This document shows, piece after piece, positions 37,701 to 49,700 of a DNA stretch of 64,000 nt. The stretch lies in NCBI GenBank assembly GCA_964023205.1, contig OZ026845.1, positions 6,520,001 to 6,584,000 of the forward strand, in the 5' to 3' direction. How positions within the stretch are numbered: position 1 is the first letter of the stretch; each line of letters opens with the position of its first letter. Below the pieces are notes generated by a model, which saw only the letters and a list, made by a program, of their open reading frames with translations, was not told the DNA's origin and did not search any database. The translations under genes were made by a program, and so were the position numbers. The stretch is from Lutraria lutraria. Its lineage: Eukaryota; Mollusca; Bivalvia; Venerida; Mactridae.

Positions 37701-40700
37701 TATATAAATGTATGTAATGACTAATACTTGAAGCAGTATGCAATTTCTAAACCGTTCAGCGTGAAGTACAGTCACACCTGTGGACGGAGACCGACACAGG
37801 GAGATCAACTATATCGACTTTGTACACAGTTAGATTTTATTCAGAGGATATGTTGCTCTGTACCCAATGGACACGTGTCTTTATTAGTGGCCTTGGTTCG
37901 AATGTTGGACTTTATTCACGGGTTTTCGTTCATTTAGAGTTAACTGTACGCTTCCCATTCAAATTTCGCAAATGTAAATGTATGATGGCTGCACGATGAT
38001 GTATTTAAATGGTTGTTTCATAATTCATATGCATTAAAGAGTCGAACAAAGACCATCCTTTGAAAAGTCATTATGTGGCTTATGTTGACAGGTGACCTTT
38101 ATTTTGGAGGTCATTTGGTTCTAGATAATCAATGAAGGTTATTTCTATGAATAGCATTTATTCATAGGGTTGCCTTTATTCGGAGGTGACAGCTAATACA
38201 AGTCTGACCGTACTTATAAATAACTGATAGTAAAATGATACTTCTGCGTGGGTGCATTCATATACGTAAAACTATGTTGATACCAAAAGTTATAAATCTT
38301 TGTTAGAAATTAAACGTATAGCTTAACCCTAAACTAATACAAGCATAGTGTGATGTTCATGCTGTCTTTCTTTACATATACAAAAATATACTGTAAAACC
38401 TCATTTATAGACTACATTTTGTACTTCCATATCAATACTACTTGATTACAATAACTGATTATTTCTAGACCTGTTTCTATACTAAAAAATAATGAGGTCA
38501 CCTCATCGTAAAATACCGAGGTCTTAGTTCAAAGCTGGCATTAATGTCGAGATGGTGGCCTCCATGGTCCAGTGGTTATAGTCTTTGGCTAGTGATTACT
38601 AGCCGCTTATGGCGGGGTGAGTCCGAATCTCACCTGGACCAAATTTCTTATCAGAAGAATCTGTCCAGCTGTGTTACGTAATGTAGCTGGTTCGAAGCCT
38701 GGGGTGTTCCTGAACCAATTAGGCTTGAAAAGTCGTCAAATGATTCTAGCTGTTAGTGCGATTTTAAATCCTAGTAAAACATACATCGAGGTTCTACTTT
38801 ATGTTTTGCTATTGTTAAGTCTTAAGTTACATTTCATGATTGAGTCAATGATCAAATAAATAAACAACATGTTTTTATATTCTCGACTATAAAATCAGCC
38901 AAAACATTACCTATACCTACACGGAAAAGAAAGTGCACAGTTGCTTAAAGGGCTTTGTTTTTACTTATAGATGCAAACTCTGGGCAATGAGCAAAAATGT
39001 ATTGGTTATACGAAATTTTACTTTTTATTGAAATTTGATCAACATTATAACATTATTTCAAGGTATACAAAGTGGTCGCTAACTGAGGTGCTACTGTACT
39101 TAAACTTTAGTCATTTTTGTAAAATTAATTAAACTTCCTGACGTTTACTAGCCTATACAATGTATCTCGATTTAAAATCTGACGTTTGGAAACATTTTCT
39201 GTTTGTTAATAAATCAAAACATGTCGTGTATAGTAACTTGTCTATTCATTCTGTTGAATCCGCTAACTAGTTTAACTGTCTTAAATTACAATATAAACGT
39301 TTAAAGCTACGAACCTGTCTACTGTAACGTATTTAGGTGTAAGTGGTAAGGACAAGGGTGAATAAATAAGTGTAATGATTTGAAAACTTAACAGTTAACT
39401 GATGTTGAATCATGATAAGCAAAAAGTAAGTTTAAAAACATTCAATCCATATCCTTATATAATGGTCGCTCATATTCTACTTTTTCGTCCATGTGTATGC
39501 TATTCAGAGGTTACGTCTAACAAGAAATGTTAAAATCACCCTGACAGTCACGTGACAAACGTAATAATGAGATGATCTAAATATTGAACTGATTTGGGGG
39601 GGGGGGGGGTCCCACAGGGGGTCTTAACATCGAGGTTTTACTATTATCATACTTCGTTGAAATGTGTATCTTTACTAGCTGTATGTATTAAAGGACCCAT
39701 GACTTGATAAAATGACAAACAAATAGTGTGTATTTATATTTTTCAGGTACATATGTTTTACAACGATAGAAATAGGAATCAGCCACCACCAAGGTCAGTT
39801 TTGCTTATGATACCATTAATTGTATTATAGATGCATAAATTGTAATTTGACCATAAACCAATTAAAGTCAATGATAGCTTAAATATGAGATTGGGGGGGG
39901 GGGGGGCATGTTAAGGCCCTTAGGAATCGGGAGGGAAACATAATTTCGGCCTTAATAGTAATGAAAGGGGTTATAACTGATTTTCCTGCCCCCGTTGTCA
40001 AGTATTATCTTAAGTTAGCCCGCACCAAGTCTGAACTTGTTTCCTATGGACGTTTAAGACTGATTAAGAACTGTCGGTCTCTGAATGATAGAATGTAAAA
40101 TGACTACCAATCGTAAATGAGTTGCTCTGCACTGATATGCCCATACAAAATCTTAATGTAAGTGCTTAACATAGATGATTTTCTTATAATTATTTGCTAT
40201 GATTATATTTAAAATTTAGTAGCCTGAACAATGATGACCGCTGAATGTTTTTCAGATAGAATCTATATTCTTGATTGTATTATCATTTTTATGAACACTG
40301 TAATAATAATTAGATGTCTGTTCATTTTATAATGGCTGTTTAGGTTTTTCCGTCTTATTTCTATTTTTTGTTTGTTGTTTTTTTTGTTAGATATTTTCTC
40401 AAAATGTATTACCGATATATTATTCATATCTATTAGTTTTAACCCTATAAATGTTTTAATTTCATAGTCTAATGTTTGAAATGAGTTTTATATAAGTCAA
40501 TTGTTAATTGTACAATGCCTTTGAACGTATAACTTTTATATGAAAAGGGAACTTTACAAAAGTCTGATGTTATAATGGCCCATATAATGATATTGATAAT
40601 AATATAGGAACGTTATAATGTTGTTGATGAGGATAATATAAACATTTGAAGGCCGTAAACAAACACGAAGCACACTTTTCTGTACCCTACTCTGACTCAG

Positions 40701-43700
40701 TATATAGTGTCACATAGACACGTGCTAAATATTAAATTATTAATATTCATTATTAATTCAATATTTTATAATATTGTTATTACTTAGTGCTTTATTTTGT
40801 CTTGTAATCTGATATAAGTTGCACGATTCAATAACATGCATGCATGCGTTTCAATACAATAAAGCAATTTGACACTGCCAAAATGCATACTTTAAAATTA
40901 TGCTAATAATGAGGAAAGACGAATATTGTATATAATGGACTTCAGTATTAAATTAATAGCATACGACGGATGCCTGATTTGGCTTACATTTGTTAACTTA
41001 AAGATGAATTGCAATTCGTATAAACAAACTGATCTTCACGAATGAAGAGTATCGCGTTGTATCGTTTGCACTTACAAGAACAACTTAATGTTATTTTTCT
41101 ACGATAAAAAACCCGTGGTTATATAAACGCTCTATCTGTAACATATTACGCTCACACTACACTATTCACTATATTACTCGAAAGAGGGCGCTATATTACA
41201 AAAGCTCCGAAACTTGTTTAAAGTGAATGAATGAAAAGTTATGGTAGCGTAAAAGAAACGTTTATTTTCAAACTCTTACAATTAATGCCTGATTACTCGT
41301 ATTTGCTTAGATAACCGTGTCTTCCAAACATGTATGGTGATGATTGTCACAGTATCTCACAATACGAGATTTACATCCAGAGGGGGAATAGCTTATCAAA
41401 CATAAATTAGTGCTCGCCTCCCCATCTTTTTAAGCAAACTGGGGAAATTTTAGTTTTACATTTTTGGCTTTCTTATCTTAACAAAATATAAAACTTCTTA
41501 GTTTTGAAGTATGAATTAGTACATACTGCATACTGAACTTTTAGCTTTCTTATTTACGATGAACACCCAAACATGCTCAATATAAAATGTAATGCACAAA
41601 TAAACACAGCAACCAAACTACATCTCTTTTAACAGAAGGTAGGCAGATTGCAAAGTTAAGCTAAGATACATACTATTATATGAAAGGTACAGGTTTTGAT
41701 TATTAAAGTACCCCCTATTGAAAAGGACAGCCAAGTTGGCTTATGAGACACCTACTCCAGTGAGACACCTAACCCAGTCTCCACTGGGGGCTCGAGCCTT
41801 CGGTTGCGGTATATACGTATTCTTGTACTGAAATCGGAAAGCTGATAAAAGGAGCGAAAAAAACTATTTTTCTCAAAATCGCTAAGATTTTTTAGACGGG
41901 GATTTTTGAATTCTACATATTTTAAAAGTGTGGCCTAATACTTGATATTTTGTATTTTGTAGTTGGTTTATCCCACATTGTTCTCGCGAAACGGCGGAGA
42001 AAATTCTAGAACGTGCCAATAGTTTGGAGTATGGTAATACCTTGATGAGGGAGAGTACGTCATTCCTTCAAAACGGAAGTTACGTCATCTCCAAGATCTT
42101 CATACACAGGTAAGTAACGCCGTCCCCTGTTAAATGGTTCTTCATGAACTATTCATGAAGTATGCAAGAAAAGTTCATGAAAAATTCAGGATTTCAAGAC
42201 CACCTGTCAATAACAGCCACATCAAGTCTTTCCAATGATGGCCTTGGTTCACAGATTTGACTATACAATACAATCGCCTTGTGGGAGCTGCAAATATTGG
42301 CCGTTGTTTAGAGGTTGTTGCACTACCGAGGTTAAATTTATTGTAAATTTCAGCTTTGAAAATTTTGAAGATGTTATTATAGAGAGGTTGTTGCTCTACA
42401 GAGGGCCGCTCTGGAGAGGTTGTACTGTATATCTTCATTACTTTTACAGCAATGGAAGTATATCTTACGACCATTATGAAGTCATTAGAACTGCTGGCGG
42501 ATATAAGGTCAACGTACAAAATCAAGTAAGTAAAACAATGTTGATAAAAGTATGAATTATCTATCAATATACCATAATTTAGGAGAACTACGCCTTTTTG
42601 CAACAGTCTTGTTTTTTTTCAGCTACAATCAAACCTACGTTATGGCCAAGTTAAATTATCTTAAATCCTGAATCTGATATCACCGTTCTTTGAGCTTTTC
42701 CCAAAATTCGGATTTTACCAATAGTTTGTACAAGAAATTCAAAGCTTCTGTGCTAAATATATGTCCCATTTGACTAACGGGATACTGTGCATAATGCATG
42801 TCTATACATATATTATAATATTCACAAAATAATCAAGTAAAATAATATATTATTTATGCATGGTGCATGATCTATCTTACATCTTACAAAAGTCAAATTT
42901 TGATGACTTAAACAAGTACATTAGTTTCTTTACTTTGAAACTGCTATTCGTCATGCATTTTAACCTCGTGCGTTATCTTTTATTGAATAATAAAGAAATT
43001 GTCATTAAACACGAATTGTCGTGACAAACAATACTACATATCAGTTGATCATAGTGTAAGAGTGCATTAATATTTTCCAATCTACTAATTTTGATACGCT
43101 AGAATGTTTATATCAATTACATTCGATATGTACGCTCAGAGATGTATTATACGTCTCTGGTACGCTGAATCACAATTTTCATATAAAAATGGCCGAATAA
43201 GTTACAAATCATATCGTGCGTGAAAACGTCATTCGGAATACTTCGTCTGAGTCCGTACCAATATCTAATTAGACGTAGTCGTTGGGGGGGGGGGGGGGCA
43301 TGATCGTAAATGAAATAAAACCGATTGATGCAAATTTTCTGATTAGTATCAACGCAAATGTAGGGAGACGTTTTATTGCTAATTGAAATATGTATCTTAT
43401 GGATAGGTGATGTTTTATTCAATCAATGAGGTATTTACGACATGCCTCGTACTGTAAACGCACGTTATAGTGGCTGTAAACAGAGCAGTTAAATGGTTCT
43501 AGGCAACAATTTGTTTAGATAAAATTAAAACGACGTACGGAAATCAATTTGCAATGCAAAACAATCGCTACCTTTTTGTGTATTAAATCAAGGCGAAGAC
43601 AAATGCATTATAATAGTCCATTTGACAGAAAATAAATATCTAGCAATCTAAGACATCACAATTCGAGGGCTCAGCGCAACACTGTCATAACTTGTTCTTA

Positions 43701-46700
43701 TTTCATTATGAGTTACGACACTGTTGCGCTGAACCCTCGAATTGTAAACATCAATTGAACATTAAACAATACGATTTGGGTCCCGGGAGGTCTTGCTGTC
43801 TGATTATATACGGTAAGAAAAGATTGTGAACTCGAACATAGCGGATTTTCGTTCCAGTGTTTTTTACGACGATTTGTCAGTTAATTACGACGCCAGGTTC
43901 CCATGATCAGTCTTTTATGGACTGCATTTTAACCTGAGCACTAACTTATCTTTTCACAAGGATATTGAGGAAAATCGACATTTTTGTCAAATTTTCGTTG
44001 ATGGGTAGGCCCTATGATATGTTGCGACCGTAATTCGAACCCAGGTCGTCTGGTTACAAGTCTAAATGTCACAACTCCCAGTCCTAAGCATATTATTATA
44101 CTATTGTAATATTTCTTCCATCACAGCATACACCTATGAAGTGTCTCCAGGATGTTATGGATTACTTTATCACGACATCTGAATCGGGAACCAAACCGTT
44201 AGTGACGAATGACCTTACGTCACTAGGCCATGATGCACCAGGATATGCTACAGAAATATATCGTACGTACATATCTTCTATCATACAAAGCTTACTGTGT
44301 GTTCTTCAATCAATTTCGAATTAAGAATTTCAGATTATAAAAGAACCTGTCGTATACCACATGCGGTCACGTGTCTCAAATTAAAGATTCGCTTTCTGTC
44401 ATGGTTTTGGAGGGGGTATCATAGCTTTGATGTTAAGAGTTTTAGGGAAACGCACGTGATAGCCGCGATTTGGCACAAGTTCTCAAACTGGCGATCCGAC
44501 TCAAACCCCAATTTTCAAAGTTGAGATATTTTAAGCTTTTGAATATTCATCAAATCAGACATTTGGCTAGAAATAACAAACAGGACATCCTTTATTTGCT
44601 TTTTGTGTACATTTTACGTCTGGCTTAAGAAATGTACTTAGAAGAATGCCATTTTATGATATCTGGAGGCGGCGAACCTTCGTGCCAAACTGGCCCCAAG
44701 GTTATAAAACTTTAGGACGGTCTCCGAGCTCAAACCTCAAGTCCGTTCTCAAAGTATTATGGTTGAAATGGAAGAGCTGGTTAAAGTTTAAATACATATT
44801 CAGGTCAATTATGATGGGAGATGAATGTATCAATAATAACATTAAATGTCCGGTCTTAATTAACTTAGGACCATTAAAAGATAAAATATGAGTTTTGAGC
44901 TCGGAGACCGATCTCAAGTTTTATAACCTCGGGGCCAGGACAACTTGAGACTAAATTTTTCACCAGTTGAGCAGATTTCAGGACATTTTCAAACACTATA
45001 TAACATACGAAAGCTCCACGAAATAGCTGGTAAATTATCGAATCATTGTAAAATGCAGTAATTGTACTAAATGTACTTTACTTTTGTTTTAGATCGTCGT
45101 AAATCAGCTGATACAAGATGGTCATCCGGAGGTAAGGATATATTAAACACCAATTTATTACTTAATTATTATACTAAAAAGGGTTTTGTATTGGTTAAAG
45201 AATTAAACTGTCACTTTGAGCATACTGGTAAGCATGTATAATGATTGCTATTTATAAGCACTATATAATATGAATAGTCTTCACTGCATGACTCCATAGT
45301 GCTGTTAATAAAGCAGACCTTGAAATAAACAAATTGTTTGTTCATACGAAAATTTAGCTTTCAAACATCGGCTCTCAAATTTAAACTCTGGAGTCAAAAT
45401 TTTCAAATTTTAGCTTCCAGATCTAAGCTTTCAAACCTCTGATGTCAAATTTAAGCTCTCAAACCTCAGCTATCAAATCTCAACTTTCACATCTCAGCTC
45501 TCAAATATAAGCTTCCAGATCTAAGCTTTCAAACCTCTGCTGTCAAATTTAAGCTCTCAAGCCTCAGATGTCTAATCTCAACTTTCAAATCTCAGCTCTC
45601 AAATCTTAGCTTCCAGTTCTAAGCTTTCAAACCTCTTCGAAGTGAATTATTTTTTCCCAGACTCAAAGAAACGTTATTATTTTCATCGCTGAGATTTGGT
45701 TTATGTCACAATTCTGGCGGCCTAAGACTGGTCATTGCAATATCCCGATAAAGATAGTAAAACGAACTAATGTTTTATTTAAAATATAACGATTGTAACG
45801 TGACTTGTGTATTATGTATGTCTATACAAAGGGGACGTTACATAAGTTACATACTATCTTTTTGTTATACTTTGATACATTATTCTCTTCAGACATTAAC
45901 TCAGAGGAACCAGCACCAGGTAAAGCATTGTGTGAAGTTATATGTGTGGCTTTAACTTTGTAACCAACCCTCGTTTATATCCCTGTGTTTAGATGTCATA
46001 TAATTAGACTATTATTAATAATGACCACATCCTAATTACAAAAAAAACCCTATAAATATCCATTCATTAACAGGATATATTTTGCCTTGTATTTATGATT
46101 TAATACGAGACGCATTTAACTTTGAACTTACCTTAGCGTGTACCAATGTAACAAGAAGTTTAGAAACTGTTTTTTTTATTTCTTAAAATTTACAGGCACT
46201 TCCAGTGAGTTATCATCTTTTCAGAATTTTCACTTGCTTATTTTTGTTATATATTCATATCTACTTTAAACATAGCGTTTGTGTAAATGTACACAGAACA
46301 TGTTTTTTTATCTAAATAACACCAATTATTTTCTATTCTAATATTTATGCGTCTCGCTTTTTCTATGCGAATATATCTTAAATTAATTATGCAAAGGACT
46401 AATCAAGTCTTTCCTAAACCCAAATACTTTGTCACACTATGTCGCCTCGGGTTTCCAATGCCTTGGCATGGCGTTGTTTATGTTTTAGGAGCGCCGTGAG
46501 ATCGCAAGAAAAATCTGATATTTTTCATGAAAGTGGAAATTTCATGGCGTCCTGACAGCGACTAAGGGGTTGCTACGGAGTTTACATGGCATTCCTACGC
46601 AGTTCTTGTTGGCGATTGTCTGCACTCTTGATGTGCTTCCGCGGCGTGCACTGCACTTTCACGGCGTTCTGCCTTTTTCTTTGACGCCGTGGGATCGCCT

Positions 46701-49700
46701 TGAAAACAGCTAACCTCTACTTCCTTGTCTGTCTGTATGTTTGCCTGTTTGTACGAATGTCCATACGTTAATCAGCAAATCAGTTGACAACATTACTGTC
46801 TGTGTGCTTATAAATATACTAATTATACTTCTCCTGCATTCTCAGCAGCTCATATTAATTAACATTAAAATTGATAAATGTAGAAATTTTGTCTCATTCG
46901 TCATTTTCCTGAATTTATATTGTATTGTAATCTTTCTAATATACAGCCAAACCTTTGCAAGCGGCCACATCCGTTCACTCACTCTTTGAATTAAGGTTAT
47001 TCTTTTGAAAACCATCTTTGCATATTTAGTACAAAACAACTCTGAATAAAGGCAACCTGTCAATGAAGGCCGAACTTACCCAATGGTGGCCTTTGTTCAC
47101 GAGTTTGACAGTACTTATTTCCTTTGATATAAAACTAAAATTACTTCCTTCGCCTTTCGTTGGTAATACTCTTTCATGTAGAATGTTTCGTTAGTTTTGC
47201 TTTCTTAGATTTTATAAAACAGAATAGAATATTATATCTCGTCCAAGTTTTTCCTCAAAACCAATTTCATAGGCAACCGTCGTCTAAAACTTAATATCTA
47301 TATCTACTTTTTCATGATCTTATTGTGGTAATTGTCTTGTTGTAGCATCTCGCAATTTAGAAATCATTCTGAACTAAAAATGTAAATATATCATATCCGT
47401 TTATGTATTATATTGTGGTAGCTCGATTCTTAATAAAAGTATGAAGTTGGATACAAGAAATGCTAAAGCCAGTTCTAACGAATACTGTTGTTTTTCAATA
47501 ACAAAAACATACTGTTGTTTAAAAAAAAACCACTTCACATGTATAATTATCCTTAAGAATAAATGTAAATCAAATTAATCTATCGAAAAATGTTGATTTT
47601 TATTAGTTCATGCCTATTTGACTGAAAATGGAACTTTTTGCGTAGTAATCAGAACTTGAAATATATTATGATAAGTTCGATACCAATGATTGAACACTTA
47701 TTTTTCATCAGATTATGACGATGCTGAATTTGGTAATGAAGCCGTAAACAACGATGCCAGTAGACATATGGATGGTTCTAACACGATGTCTCCAGGAATT
47801 CTGAGGAGAGACAGTCGTCCGTCTGCTCCAAGTCAGAGGAAATCGGGTAAACATTAATTTAGTTATCATTCATGATACACATGTATAATGAAATATGAAC
47901 GATAACTGATTTGCATTTCACAGTTTGTCCTAATTTTTGTACAAACAGAAACATAAGTGACTTATTTCCTTCATACCAGGTTCTAAACAGATTTTATGCT
48001 GTAATTTTTTCAAATTTGGAATGGAATGCAGACATTTCACTGGACAAGGAATAAGGACAAACTGTAACAGTTGATCTTGATGTTTATGTGTTTGAACAAT
48101 TGATGACTCCACGTTTTAGTGCTAAATGTAACTTTTTGTACCTAAAATGATTCTTGTGTTGCTATGTATAGTCAAATCTGTACACAAAAGTCACTACAAA
48201 GAGGGACACTAGGCTGCTTCGAGCGTTTCTCTGTTTATTAGTTTTTTATATAAAAATTGCCCACAATCCAGTGGTAAATGGGTTGGATTTGTAACCCGAC
48301 GACCCGGGTTTGAATCCTGGTAGCGACAGGTCATACCCTTGAATGAAACTTTGACGAATTTGTCGATTTAATTCCATATGTGGAAAGATCGCCGGCTAAT
48401 TACGGGAGTGTAAGTTAGTACAGGTTATAAGACAGTCCAGAAAAACTTGTAAGGTGACCGACCGTCGTACATGACTGAAACAACTCTTAAAATGGCGTTA
48501 AACCCACTGAAGGAAACAAACTTCATCTATGACCGATATTTCAGGTTTGACAGTACATACTGAAACGTGAAATAAGTCCATGATCTAGCTGTTATTGATT
48601 GGCAAAAATACACCGAAAGATATTATACAATTCATCATATGATTTTTCATCTGTATGTAGAAATTGTGCTTGGACTTTCAACTACATTTGCATCAGCAAA
48701 TCAATTGTGTTTTTGTTAAATGCTAGTTGCTTACATATCATAGTTATCTAGTATAATAATGTACATTTGTAGTTAATATTATATCTTTTAGTCTTCATTT
48801 GATATATTAGTATTTAATTACAATTGTACTTCATGATTTTTAGATTGTTAGTAAACATAGCTTTAGATAAAAAAAGTTCGGCAAGGCAAGGTTTAGCCGA
48901 GCCTCTTGTCCTTCCTATGTACTTGACATTAGTAAAATGCATATTTCTGCATTAATTACTGAACACAGTACCTGCTTAATTACATATTAGCACTTTCTAG
49001 TCATTAACTTTATAGTTGGCTGGAACTCGGTTGTAAACACACCACCACCGTTACCACAACATCATACATATGCGCCGGGCTCAAAACAGAATCGACCAAT
49101 GGCGCCCTCTGTGGACGAATTTAGACAGATGCAAAGAGAAACAGGTGCGTGCGCACAATTCACGTAATATTGAACAGGTTAACTGTAGTTAACGAAGACC
49201 TTCTTTCTAAAAACAGTTGAATATGGAAATAATTCATTCTGAAAAGTTTAAAGTTGTTTTAAAACCTGAAATTCTCATTTTTTATCATAATTTCATGTTA
49301 TTTATTCCCTGCATATCTTTAGAGAAACAATCTCCTTTTTTAAACTTTGACATAATTCTTGTTTTGAAGAAATACGATTTTGAATTACAATGTACTTCTT
49401 CTGGAAACTTTAAAAGCCATTATTAAGAAAGATATGTGCAAATAAAACATGAAGCTGTATCTACGGCCGAGAACTATTGCACATGTTTGACTCGTGATGA
49501 AGACAGTTGTGTTTGTGAATTCAATTAAGTTAATTCATTTCACATTTATACATGTATCCTTAAATAATTCATTAATGCAATCAAATATACTTATTTGCAA
49601 TGCTAGATCATATTATTCACGCAATCGCTCAAGTTCATCTATATCACCATACAGTAGCTTGCCTCGAGTGATTATAATTTCTGACTAGTAATCACTAGTC

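Larger units (their letters stand above)
33920..39746 (+). other. gene 3 intron 6 (5.8 kb)
   Basis: No coding exon seen. It carries a TIR element (34996-35150), a short GAACA repeat (35205-35225), SINE-B (36352-36604), the hairpin 'cagagacata...tatgtctctg' (~36698-36740), two MITE-A copies (37768-37948, 38037-38213) and SINE-D (38560-38735). A poly-G run of about 14 lies near 39597. Confidence 0.6.
41963..44262 (+). other. gene 3 exons 8-10: SH2 domain
   Basis: Exon 8 encodes W216 F217 to H263, with the alpha-A arginine R223 (SRETAEKIL) and the phosphotyrosine-binding FLVR-type arginine R244 in NTLMRES. Exon 9 supplies the beta-D histidine H272 in DHYEV and the GGYKV turn. Exon 10 gives helix B (CLQDVMDYFITT) and the closing GTKPLV. 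All hallmark residues for phosphotyrosine binding are present, so a working SH2 is likely. The domain is split by introns with phases 2, 2 and 0. Confidence 0.88.

Noticed and set aside
39597..39610. Poly-G runs (also near 39892 and 43285) as G-quadruplex signals
   Set aside because: They are single homopolymer tracts, common as simple sequence and error-prone in assemblies; no four-tract arrangement.
46194..46203. Micro-exon after 'tttacag' at ~46195
   Set aside because: The following 'tgagtt' is not a GT donor, and exons 12 and 13 already join in phase without it.
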